Assembly (NCBI RefSeq): GCF_030272615.1
Contig: NC_081410.1
Span: 111,094,433-111,158,432, forward strand
DNA: 64,000 bases
Reading direction: 5' to 3'
Origin: Cryptomeria japonica
Taxonomy: Eukaryota > Streptophyta > Pinopsida > Cupressales > Cupressaceae
Position 1 is the first letter of the stretch, and each line of letters starts with the position of its first letter. The notes beneath the pieces were generated by a model. The model saw nothing but the letters and a program-made list of their open reading frames with translations, did not search any database and had not been told where the DNA came from. The position numbers were made by a program, and so were the translations under genes. Of the stretch, positions 48,223 to 59,370 are shown in pieces.

Positions 48223-48633
48223 ACTAAGTGGTGGGGGTCCACATATGAAGAGACACATTAGGATTCCTAGATGGATTTTTCTATTCAAAATTTTAGTGAT
48301 TAGGAGATGTACCATCACTGTCGTATGTCTTGATTTCTCATTTAAATGACAAGGTTGGTGCATTAATGGAGAATGTGTGAAAGTGGTTTGTTTTAATGCT
48401 CCCATTCTTGGAGAAGTACGAGCCTTTAATGCAAGCTCTCTTCATTTCATTGGGAAGCATGCGCGCTATCACATCGGGCTTGAAAGGTAGTGCTCTGAGA
48501 ACATTCCAGTGTTGCCTTAAATGGTCTTTCCAGATTTTATTTTTTTTAAGATTCTCTTCCCCTCTTTTTTTGTTCAAAGCGTGCAGAGTAACTCTAGTTC
48601 GAGGTGGTGGTGAGTACGGTGGTGCTAGCAGAG

Positions 48634-49227
48634 ATGGAAGCTAACTTCATGCTTAAGACCAAGAAGCAGCTTTGCCCGTTCCTTGGGCCATTCATGGAAA
48701 GAAGGTTAAATGGAATGTTTTTACATAGGGATGAAATGTTAATGAAATGCATCCAAAGATTAATGGGGGAGAGCATTGGGATTGTAAAGCATCATTATAG
48801 AATGAATATGGATGCATACTCCCTAATTGTTTTGGAATTGGAGTATTTGTTGGAACCGGTAAAGAGGGTGTTGAGTGCAATTATTCCAGAAGATTACAGT
48901 TTATACCTGGCATCCATTTTTGAATGGGCGGTCCCTGGCAAAGGGTTCAATTTGTGCGAAGGCATTGTTAATTTTCATCATGTACCAGAGCAGAATTACA
49001 CTCCTTTCTTGAGGTGGTGGGACAACTAGATGTATGCTCATTTTAGAGAGGAGACACAAATTGGATGGGAGGCCTTGAAGGTGTTTGTGGACATGATGGA
49101 AGTGGATGAGGAGTTGCAGTGTGTCATTGAGGAGGCCAGATTCCTTGATGATGTGGGTACAAGTGCTGATGAAGGAGGCCGAGCGAGGAAACGGAGGCGG
49201 GCGGACCCTTGCTCCTCATCTAGTTAG
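48634..49227 (+). pseudogene. unknown ORF downstream of RNase H, retroposon H copy
   Basis: It starts MEANFMLKTKKQLCPF at 48634. The frame stays open to a single TAG at 49027-49029 and continues in the same frame from MYAHFREETQIG to a stop after 'GGRARKRRRADPCSSSS' at about 49227, about 198 codons in all. The tail ARKRRRADP looks like a nuclear localisation signal. The N-terminal 110 residues match the G copy at roughly four in ten positions by eye. No catalytic motif is recognised. The amino-acid level conservation between two decayed copies suggests it was a real protein in the parent element. Confidence 0.7.
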
Positions 49228-49568
49228 CTTGTTAATGGAATCCTTTATCGTTTTTTATGACTTGGGGGTTGATTCCCCATTTTTGGTCCACTATAGATTT
49301 TGTTTGAACTGTTTTATTGCTAAAAAGTTTATGTTTAAGACTGTTACGAGCCATTTTTGGATGCTCGAGCTACTTATTTTGTTTGACGATAAGTGATGGG
49401 TTAGTGGCTAGGAATACAGGGTGGTTTAGAAGATGGTTTGTAAAGGTGGTTTTTTGGAGGGTGGTTTGGAACTGTTAGAATGTTTGGATAGTTAAATGTA
49501 AAGTTTCTATTTCAAATCAATAAAATTACAACATTACTGATCAAAAAAAAAAGTCCATCAGTCCCTTT

Positions 49569-51600
49569 AATAGAAGCTAGGTAATAAATTTTATTAATGT
49601 TTTTTATTTCTGATAAACATTGATTTATTATTCAAAATAATCACACGTATTTATCACATTGATGAAAATAATAAATAATGTTCAAAAATTCTTTTAAAAA
49701 AACTTACATTTTATATTCATATGCAATCTAAAATAATATTATAGAGTCTTGTATGATAATGATATAAATATAAATGAAAACTAAAACATAACCAACATAT
49801 ATTTTTAAAATAACTAAAACTATAAAATAATTATTGAAATAATAAAATAACTATTTAAATTAAAAAAACTAAAAATAATAACTCTTAAGTTAATAAATTT
49901 AATTTTAATGCAAACCTTTTCATTGAAAATATTTATTTAAAATAAATAAGCACACTTTATCATTGAATGATATAGTTAACGTCCATTTTAGAAATGGATT
50001 GTATTTTTTATGGTTCAAAAATATAAGGGAAGATTTCATTTTGTGAGAGGTCATCTCTACATTCAGTGTCCCCTAGTCATAACTATTGACTTGTCAGAGG
50101 TGCTGGAAGTATCAAAGGCATAGGAAAGTGCACGCCCTTATTGGTCACTCATGTCTAGGGCTAGTAGACAAGCAACCCACACAATTGCAATTGATATGAT
50201 ACTTGACAAGAAGAATTTGCACCAAAAGTACCCACAAAAAAGTTGAACAATAAGGGAAAGAAAATTAAAATTATATGTATGTATTTTAAGTATTAGATTA
50301 TAAATTGTATATTTAAATTAAATAAATTTCTCTATTATTACATAAGTTGTATTTTGATTATAAAAATATAAATTATGAAATATATTTTAAAAATAAATAT
50401 TTATATTTAATATGTTAAATATCTAACACATTTATTATTTAATTATGCATAAATCTAAATTATATATAATATTATATATTTTCTATTACATTCTACATAA
50501 TATATTATTGAATATAAACATAATATATAATTAATATAAAAAAAAAATTTAAATAATATTATTTAAATTAATTTATATAAAAATAAAATCAAAACTTAAA
50601 GAAGAATAAACTGATTTTGAAGGGAAATGTTTTTGAAATAAAAGGGATTTTTATAAAGTAAAAATTCACGTGAATTGAAAGGAAAAAAAATAAAGAATTT
50701 TAATTCATTTATAAACAAGAGCTACAAGCAGCGAAGTTCCTACCGGGAGTCTTTGCTTGTGTTTGTTGGATGCATAGATTTGTAAGTTTGAGGCTGCTTG
50801 GTTTATGCCAATTGAAGATAGGTCGCTTCCATAGTCAAACCAAAGAGATCAAGTCAATTGTATTATTAAGGAGATTGATCCAGATACGCATATCTTGATA
50901 GCATCCTCAGTATCCTTCAGGGTTGTAAAATATAAAACAGAGAGCAAAATGAATGAAGTAATAAACAAATAAAAATTAACAATGGTAAATCATTCTTATA
51001 TTAAAATCTAATATTTTTGTTTAAAAAAATAGTAAGAAGATTTATGGTAAATCATTCTTATCTTAAAATGTATTTCTTTTTTATATGAAAAAAATTAGTA
51101 AGATTTATTCTATAGAAAGATTTTGAAAAGTAATTTTTGCAATTGACAATTGATAATAGAAATATTTCTATATTAAATTATGTTTATTTATTTCATATAA
51201 GTAAATAACCATTTGATAATAGAAAAAATTCTATATTATATATTATAATGTGATTTGTCTTTCATGGAAGTAACATATTATTCTATTTTAGCTGATCATT
51301 AAAATGCATCTTAACAATCTTAGAAGCAATAAGACATAAGCAATTGTAGAATGAAAAAAAATGAAACTTTTCATCAAGTAGGATGTATATATAAAATGCC
51401 CAAAATTTGTCAAAGTTGAAGCACAACCTGTCCAAGTTGTAAGTACTCTTGGCATCAATAAGAAAAATCAAATCCTATTTTGTCATATTTTGTTCAAATA
51501 GAACATAGTTCTTGATTTGGAAATCCTTTGTTCAAACCTATTCAAACTTTAAATACTTGTAAAACCAATTGCAAGAGTCACTATATCTTATGTTAATGCA
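49569..51600. other. AT-rich host DNA, no gene seen
   Basis: Very AT-rich with many short A and T runs. The patch 50700-50930 is of normal composition but matches nothing I recognise. No coding frame is supported. Confidence 0.6.
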
Positions 51601-51615
51601 TGGTAGCTATGGTAA

Positions 51616-51666
51616 GATAAATGATTGAATGAGAGATAAATGAAGTCTCTCATTCAATCATTTATC
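51616..51666. repeat. perfect 21-bp inverted repeat with 9-base loop
   Basis: Arms 51616-51636 and 51646-51666 are exactly complementary (arm 1 begins 'gataaatgattgaatgag'). Either strand would give a stable RNA hairpin or a DNA cruciform. Confidence 0.92.
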
Positions 51667-51893
51667 CTATCGATTAAACCATTAAGAAAAACTTCAAGCT
51701 ATTTTATTTGATGATTATTCCTCATGTATATCAATATCGATAATCACATCATGGCATATTGGTAATCAATGATAGTTATCTAATTAACCATCTATTTTGA
51801 TCTATATCATATGTGTTCTCAACAAGAGATTATTATATTGCTATCGGGTGGCATAGTAATGCAATGGTTAATGAATATAACCCTTAGTTAGTG

Positions 51894-51921
51894 ATCGGTG
51901 TCGGTTAACATAGACACCGAT
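51894..51921. repeat. short inverted repeat
   Basis: ATCGGTGTC at 51894-51902 and GACACCGAT at 51913-51921, with a 10-base loop. It lies in a 300-bp patch with several CGGTTAA and ACCGATT motifs. Confidence 0.7.
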
Positions 51922-52112
51922 TCACTTTGGTTAATTTGCAATGCCAAATGCCATCATTAATACCGATTGGCATATCGGTTAATATGTTAATATGTTACAT
52001 GAGTCCCGAGTAATATCGGGTTGGTAAATATGTTATATATTATGTGAACTCTGATTAATATCAAGCTGACAAATATGTTTAACACCGGTTGATATTATAT
52101 ACCAAAGGGTGT

Positions 52113-52175
52113 GATCAAGTAGTGTCTTGATCGGTCATGTCCATAAGACATGACCGGTCAAGGCACTGCTTGATC
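52113..52175. repeat. 29-bp inverted repeat with 5-base loop
   Basis: Arms 52113-52141 and 52147-52175 pair over 29 positions. The three differences are all T in the first arm against G in the second, so in RNA from the plus strand they would be G-U pairs. It may be a precursor-like hairpin or part of a small mobile element. Confidence 0.88.
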
Positions 52176-52364
52176 CTCCCCTCTCATATATATATATATA
52201 TATCATTTGGCATTTGAGAAAGAGGATATCGAAATCAATAAATACTCCTCTTACCTACCAAACAAAGAAGATAGTCAGAATTATAATTGAGATAAAATAC
52301 ATAGATATATAAAGAATAAAATCAAAATACATCTTACATATTGAATTGTAAATTGAACAAATAT

Positions 52365-52825
52365 TTACATCTTAGGATTCAATACAATGAGTGCAAATGC
52401 AAATGAAGAAAATATTGAGACTGCAGTCATTTCCTGAGGGATTGAACCAATAGAATAGTAGCCCAGAAAATGCAAATGTTGCAATGTAGCAGACAAATGA
52501 CACAACAAGCAATGCTATGTACCTGCAAGTAAATATATGATTACAATTAGAAAAGAACTAGTTTACACAGTCCAATCTGAAATATAAAATACAAAGATTC
52601 TGGAATCTCAGTACGATTGGGATAGCAACTGCTTCTCAATAGTTATGTTGAAATACAAGAGTTATAGCTATTAACATGAAGATAGGAAGACTGCAAACTT
52701 AGTGTACCAAAATTGTTCATCCTTAGCATCCTATGCATCATTCCACGTATGTGTGAAATCGAGCAACATAATCACTTGAATCAGCAAGAAGAAGCCAAAA
52801 CCAAAAATTGACAATGTTTCAGATG
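52365..52825 (-). pseudogene. SERINC (serine incorporator / TMS1-TDE) gene fragment, broken
   Basis: On the minus strand one exon (about 52708-52825) encodes 'FGFGFFLLIQVIMLLDFTHT', then 'WNDA', an in-frame TAG where Trp is usual, and 'DAKDEQFW'. A donor GT at 52707 and an acceptor AG at 52523 allow the frame to join exactly to a second exon (from 52522) encoding 'YIALLVVSFVCYIATFAFSG', 'LLFYWFNPSGNDCSLNIFF'. These are transmembrane segments of the plant SERINC membrane family. After that a frame change leads to 'FAFALIVLNPKM' and stop. The other SERINC exons were not found nearby. The retained intron means it is not a retroposed copy. Confidence 0.85.
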
Positions 52826-54170
52826 CTCAATTCATGTATTGCTCATTTTGAAAACCAGTACAAGCAATTTTCTATTTTTCAAGCCTATGAAGCTTGTGAC
52901 AGTCAACATTTCTATTTCTACTTCAATGATAGGGATATAATTAACTAAATCCCTTCTCTAGATATCAATGTAAATTGTAGAATAAAATATTGATTGACTT
53001 GAGCTAATAAACTATTACCGCTATCTTTCATAAACTTCACTTGAATTGCATTTGTTGCTTTGATGAGCTCAATTTCTTAGAAAACTCTCTGGATTCATCA
53101 AATTCCAGTGCAATTCAATGCTCTCATTTCAATTCCACAGGCGATCAAAAACTCAGCATGGGTACTAATTGATTTGGCTTTCCGTTACAAAAAAATCTAA
53201 TTTTCTTTTTATGGCTTTTTGAAATTTTTGTTTCAAAGACTAACCAGTGCCTATATTTTTTTAGTTCCAAGTGGCCCAAATTACTCGTGCAAATTTCATT
53301 ATGTGGATTCTAACAGCAAGCAAATCAGACATAATTTTATTTAGGTACAAGTAATAAATGTTTGTGCACACAACTTATAATATTGTAATAGAGTGTTCGT
53401 TGAAGGATGGACTAGGGAGCACCTCTGTGGCCATTGCACAATGCAAATAGAGAACTTGGATCACCTAGGACCTTATGGGGAGTTTTCAGTGCTCAATGTT
53501 GAGTTTCTTGATTGTGACTTTTCATTAATTACTTAATCTATTGGTTGTTTTGGGTATGTTTTACATCAAATATGGCAGAGATAAATAAAATGCAAAGTGA
53601 CTAACATTGTGCAGTTTGGATCTACACCTACCGATTGCATTTACATAAAAGTTTGTATCCTAATTTTAATAAACCCAATTTGTGTCTACCCTACAAGCAC
53701 TCCATTTCTTCACACAACATTTGATGATATTGTTGTATCCCTAATACTTTGTTGCCTACCCATTCACTGTTCCAAGGATCAAAGTACAATAGCAAATGCA
53801 ATTAGGAACCAAACCATTCACATGGTACTTATAATTGTTAACATAATGAATTTGGTACACTATCTAAACAACCACTAAAAATTTTGGGTATTATTTTTGT
53901 CCAAATCTAAAGAAAAAGTTGCTTTCGGGAGAGAAAAAATATACTGAATTGGAAGATCAAAACGCCACAGTTATAACAGTCGCTGCCAACATGCACTGTA
54001 CACTAGATGAAACCAATAGAATCCATCTATAAACCACAAAACAAATGATGAATTCGCAAACAAAAACATTGAGGCCAAAGAAAACTAACATAATCCATTC
54101 CCACTTTTTAAAAAACAACATTTGTCACCACCCAACTCAAAGATAAAAAACAATTGTTTCGAAGATTTAC
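52826..54170. other. host DNA, no gene seen
   Basis: AT-rich. I looked for earlier SERINC exons and for the last exon of the epoxide hydrolase on the minus strand and recognised neither. The open frame at 53597-53878 has no supporting similarity. Confidence 0.5.
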
Positions 54171-55186
54171 CTCATCATAGTAATGTAGGGAACTTGTGTA
54201 GGGAAAGAAAAACCTGATTTCTCATATAGGATTGAGTATGTATTATGGTCATCCTCAGTAAACCAAGATGGTAAAGGAGTTGCAGAATTATAGAGGTCCA
54301 TGATCTCTTTACCCTCCTCTGCCACTGCCAGTTCAATTCCTGAGAAAATGGTATATATATTCTTTACCATCGTTTCTGCATCAAAACGTCCAAATTCTGA
54401 CAAGGCTCTTCCGTGCTCCTGTCATAAAACCAAAAAAAAAGCCATCAGTAAACAAGCTAGTTAAAGGATGACAGCAAGTTGCAGAAATAGGGAAAGAGAT
54501 ACAGACCTTCTAATGTCTCATGTAAAATCCTTCTGAAAACAAATCCAACTGAACAGTTTCTTGGCTTGGTCTCAAATAAGGTACACCCAAATGTTATAAT
54601 GCCTTTCATTCACTCAGGGTAAAGGATACGCAGATAATGTGCAATCAAAGCTCCAAAATCCTTGACCACAACAAATACCTCTAAAAATCAAGGAAGCAAA
54701 CATTTTAGATTTGAGTTGAGGATTCTAGGTTATCAAGGGCTTATAAATTCGTTGAATAGAGTTTTGGGTACTCACTTTCTGAATGCCAAATGTATCAAGA
54801 AGGCCAGCCATGTTCTCCGCAAGATCTACAGAGTTGCCTTTCTCTATTTGGGAAGGTTGATTAGAGAGTCCATAACCCTTGAAAACAGGGGAAATTGCAT
54901 GCAACCCTGCATCTACTAAAGCAATCATTTGATGATGCCATGAATACCAAATTTCAGGAAAGCCATGCGGTAACAACACAATTGAACCTGTAATCATTTT
55001 ATGATGCCATGAATACTAAATTTCAGGAAAGCCATGCGGTAACAACACAGTTGGACTTATAACCAAATCAAATTATAAGAATAATAAGCTAAAATTACAT
55101 TAAGTACGAGACATAGATGCTCCAATCTCTGCAACATGTAATTTCAGTTCCCCACCATCAACTTGCTTATGCTGTATTTTTTCCAT
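54171..55186 (-). pseudogene. epoxide hydrolase-like alpha/beta hydrolase gene, broken
   Basis: Start codon at 55186 ('MEKIQHKQVDGGELKLHVAE'). After a probable short intron comes 'VLLPHGFPEIWYSWHHQM', the HGFP oxyanion motif of plant soluble epoxide hydrolases, to 'LLDTFGIQK' (exon end 54776, donor GT). The next exon (54678-54507) has 'VFVVVKDFGALIAHYLRILY', with the nucleophile Asp in the K-D-F-G-A version of the usual D-W-G-A, then P-E and a TGA where Arg is usual. The third exon (54422-54171) has 'EFGRFDAETMVKNIYTIFSG' and 'PLPSWFTEDDHNTYSILYEK'. The last exon with the catalytic His was not found. A 69-bp tandem duplication disrupts the HGFP exon. Confidence 0.85.
54923..55060. repeat. 69-bp tandem duplication in the epoxide hydrolase exon
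   Basis: The unit at 54923-54991 is repeated at 54992-55060 with a few changes. It spans the HGFPEIWYSWH codons, so the oxyanion region is present twice. The length is a multiple of three. Confidence 0.88.
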
Positions 55187-56567
55187 TAATATGACCACTC
55201 GATTATGAAAAAAGAGAAAATGTTCAGAGTGGATGAAAGAACACCATTCGCCACATTTAAATGAGTATGTAACCTATTGAAGCAGAGTCAAGGCATCTGG
55301 ACTGTGAACGAATGCCACTTGTTGTTGGAAACCGCTTATTCAATTAACACTGACAAGACAGTTTCTGGTCAGACTCAAAACTGTCTTTTTTCCCTCGTAT
55401 CTACCACCACACATCAATTATCATGCATTCTCTCTTATTGAAATCTGTGCGAAGGAACTGACAGCTCCCTGTAAGAACTAACAGGCCAATCGAAATTAGA
55501 CACTTAAAAAAATATATTATCATTAATTAAAATTTGAGCATGTTGTCCTTAACACATAAATAGAAAGAAATTTAGGAAAAGAAATACTGAAGTTTGATTG
55601 GCCATCTCAATGTAGATTATTCACTAGTTAAGAGCATAGCCCTCCGTTATAGTCCCTGCTGGCAGGAACTAATAAACTCAAACATGTTCAAACTAAGCAA
55701 ATCTCAAACTATTTTATATGGTTGACTCACTTCCATATAATGTAAATAAAATTCAACAAAATTAAAGAGCGACGAAAGTTGTGGTGGCACATTTTATAAG
55801 ATTGTATATGCACCCACTATACATAGAAAATTGAAAATGACACGATAATAATGTGAACATGAAAGAACGGTGATGAAGTAGATTGGTAGCCACTAATAAT
55901 TTCATAGTGAGAAAGATTTATTTTTTCCACATCAAAAATCGATGATGAAAATGAATGGTCAAGATGATTTACATCATCTTGCAAACCTCTGCAAAATTTT
56001 AAATTGTCAATCACTTAAAACTAAGACAGTTTTATTCATAAGGGATGCCTTCCATGTAATAATTAAATTATAGAAACATCATGGAATTGAGAATTGAATG
56101 TAAAGGAAACAAATAGATATTTTTAAAATAACAATTTTGATACATCTACAAAATCAGAATTTACATCCAAGTTTCTCAATTTTTCTATAATCATGTGTAT
56201 AACAAGACTTAACTAAAAGTTAGAGTTTTGTTTAAGAAGCTGTTAACTATTAAAAAAAAAACTTGATTAAATATTGTGATTGAATAATATAATCAATAAA
56301 TCATCTAGATTATATTGTCAACTTTTGCCTACAAGATATATTATAATATATATAACTATATGCAACATAGAGGAATCAATGGTGTTTTATGCAATTAAAT
56401 TTAAAACAACCTTCTTTCATCAAATATCATCACATGCAAATGAAATTGTAGTAGTCTTCATAAATGCAATTTTGAATGATAATAAAAGATCTAAAGATAG
56501 AAATTGTCTTCTCAATATTCCTATCACTTTTTAGAAGGTGAATCTAGCTCATTTTCATCATCTGTAT
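55187..56567. other. host DNA upstream of the epoxide hydrolase remnant
   Basis: Ordinary AT-rich sequence without recognised genes. It would include the former promoter of the hydrolase, but I see no clear promoter element. Confidence 0.5.
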
Positions 56568-58090
56568 TGTGTTAGTTAGATGAGAGGGGGGGGATAAATC
56601 AGATAACCTCAATAATAATTACTCTAATCAGATTCAACCTCGGTAGCTTTTACTTGATATGCAACTTATGACTGTAAATCATTCAAACTCATAAACAGAT
56701 AAACATGAAACATTAAATCATATTTGACACCAGATTTAACGTGGAAACCCTAATAGGGAAAAACCATTGTGAGATTTCAGACCCACAAGAAAATATATTC
56801 TTCTAGAGTATGCTCGGTTAAAAGCAAATCTTGTTGAAGATTACATACACATTGCTAGATGTGACCCGGTTAAGGGATTTCCCTCAGATCTGTTAGAATC
56901 TTCACTTTGTTAGAAGTGACCTTGTCAAAGGATTTCAAACACTCATTCAGAATGTTACCTTCCAAGAGGATTTACAAATAAGACTGTTAAGTCCACTCGG
57001 TTAAGAGATTTCCTGCCACTTACAAACATAAATAACAGTAATAAAATATATCTGCAACTTCACATCTAAAATGTTAAAGCAGATTCTATGTGCTCAATAT
57101 GCTCAAGATAATCTTGTCATAAGACTTATCTTTCTCCTTGTTGGGCTTCTCAATCTATTCTTCAATCAAATCTTCAATCTTCTATACTCGGTAATCACCT
57201 CTGTAGCATCACTATGCTTCAGTTTGCCCACTTTCTTGTTCTTCAACTACTCTTTATTTATAAGCAATTCCCAACCGCTTAATCTCCTTAATCACATTTC
57301 CCATGATTAATCTTAGCCATCAGATCTTCAAACTTGACTAGGTTCATTGTATCCTTCGATCTAAAAAATGTTTTATCTTGCCTTGAAACTTGTATCCTTC
57401 CTTGGTACTTGTGCTCGGTTAGGATCGTTCAATTTGTGTCGTAGATCTTACTCTTGAATTTTAATTGTCGTTGATCCTTAACAAACTTCTTGCACGACAT
57501 TCCTATCTTCAATAAACCTCCAGCTCATTTGCATCCTTCATTAAATAATGTATACACTTTATTTAATGCATTCTGTTACTGCTCGGTTAATACTCAGTTA
57601 ATACTAAACTTTGCTCAGTAGACATTCTCTTCTTGATGACTTTTTCATTCATTAACCGACATCGATAACCTTGAAGTTTACCGACTAGCTCCTTGCTCGG
57701 TAAAATAGAATAGTATCAAACCTTTACTCATTCTATTACATGAAATCTTTTCCCCTTCTAGTTTAGTCTTTGAATACATATATATAGGATATCAAAACAA
57801 TCAAAACATCCTAATCTCATCACTGTCGAACTTGATAATAGTTGCCCATTGATAACTTATTACTCCCCTTCATTTTCACATTCTTTCTGTGTCACTTACT
57901 GACATCTTTATACTCATCAAAATATACTTTTTAAGATATGGCAACATCATACTGAGTCAAAAAATCAATTGCTTGACATCAATGACAAAATAATAATATT
58001 AAGACAGTAATTGTCCTTTATCAATTATATCATTCATCTCCAACAACCTTCTCAATATCATCAACCATCAAACTTATTGTAATGCCAACA
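56568..58090 (-). repeat. Element I 3' LTR, about 1523 bp
   Basis: Read on the minus strand it starts TGTTGGCATTAC at 58090, holds the copia LTR block 'atggtttttccctattaggg' near 56752-56771, and ends CTAACTAACACA at 56568. The 3' boundary is chosen from the terminal CA and is less certain than the start. Confidence 0.82.
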
Positions 58091-58290
58091 ATCTCCCCCT
58101 TTGGCATTGATGGCAATACCAACTTGATTTATTCCAATTCCTTTAATCTTCTCCTATTATCTGTGAGCGTAAAAAACATTCATCTCCCTATTGTAACATT
58201 TTCCTATTTGATAATCTTCTCCCCCTTTGACAACAATGCCTAAAGTAAGACTGATCCATAATTACTCCCCCTTTGAAGTAATTTCCTTGC
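58091..58290 (-). other. multiple polypurine tracts of element I
   Basis: On the minus strand, CAAAGGGGGAG occurs three times: directly before the LTR (58093-58103), near 58230 and near 58270. The first is in the context AATGCCAAAGGGGGAGATTG, nearly the same as in element D. Confidence 0.85.
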
Positions 58291-59370
58291 AGTTCAAACA
58301 TATACAAATGTATCTCGGTCAAAGCGACTTGCCTTCATTCACTATATCCTCCACAACTTTAGACATCCTTCTAAAGTGTGTAAATTAGCATCAACTTACA
58401 AATAGTATTCTTTGGAGTCATAGAATTGATGTTGTCACCGAACTCTGTCAGTGAGTGCTAGATAGGGGTGTTGGGTCTCAAATCAACAGATTGGATGGGT
58501 TCTAAGGCAATGCCAACTCCTATGATCAAACCCTCCAATTGACTTGGCCAACTTATAGAGTGAACCTATTAGTTACTAACTCTCTCTCTTTAGGCTCTGC
58601 AGGACCTAGGCGGGTATACCTATTCACTGAATGTCTCCAATAAACAGTGCTTTTTATAGCAGATATGTTATCCTATTCTGATATCTCCTGATCTTGAAAT
58701 GGCATGAATTCCTTGAATGGAGATATTGCAGACGAGTTCAAGGTTGTTATTTCGCTTTGTGTTTCTTAATTACTCCTGTAGCTATCAAAATAACTAATTG
58801 TGAAAATAAACGATGAGTATGACTTGAGATTTAAGCCAGTGCCTTCTTTATTGCATGGGTTACAGAGTCATTACAATTTTCTTCAGGGCTTATAGTGCGA
58901 ATCTGTGAGACAGTTTTTTAACTCATCCCTTATGAACCTGTCAGTTATTATTTCTTTCAAAACCAAATGAATGCTTACATTATGTGCTGATTGAGTGAAT
59001 TTAACCCTACCCTTAAGGGACCAGTCAATTAAGCTTTGCAGGGAACAATTACAATCCGCAAGCAAAACTTTTGTTACAACATTATAACATAAAGCATAGA
59101 TTTGATCTTAAGAATATGAATAACCCTATCTTTATCAGATAATATCACAGACGATTGCCAAAAGAAAATGAAATAATCCACAACGCATATGCAGGGAAAC
59201 AATTGATCAAGATTTGTATTCCATTGAAGTTCATACACGAAGACTTACAGGCTGTTGTTCTTTCGCTCATAATCCTAATCTAAAATCCTTTTTTTCTTAC
59301 ATTACAAAAACATTCTCATATATATATGAGGACGCAAGCTTTTCATGAAGAGACACGTCTTTTCAAAATA
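58291..59370 (-). other. non-coding 3' region of element I
   Basis: About 1.1 kb between the stop of the extra ORF and the polypurine tracts. I see no reading frame, LTR or repeat structure in it. It may serve as the 3' untranslated region of the extra ORF. Confidence 0.55.

Larger units (their letters stand above)
47744..49550 (+). mobile_element. Retroposon H: 1.81-kb LINE-derived unit, same type as G
   Basis: The 18-bp target duplication is AAGTCAATCAATCCCTTT at 47726-47743 and AAGTCCATCAGTCCCTTT at 49551-49568 (two changes). It ends in GATC plus ten A, as does retroposon G. It lies in host DNA about 100 bp right of element A. Its 5' end is at the same place in the pol reading frame as G ('CCTGTTCAT' against 'CCCGTTCAT'). 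It contains an RNase H remnant and the unknown ORF. Confidence 0.9.

Noticed and set aside
53597-53878. 93-codon plus-strand frame
   Set aside because: AT-rich chance frame with hydrophobic bias, no homologue recognised and no gene signals around it.
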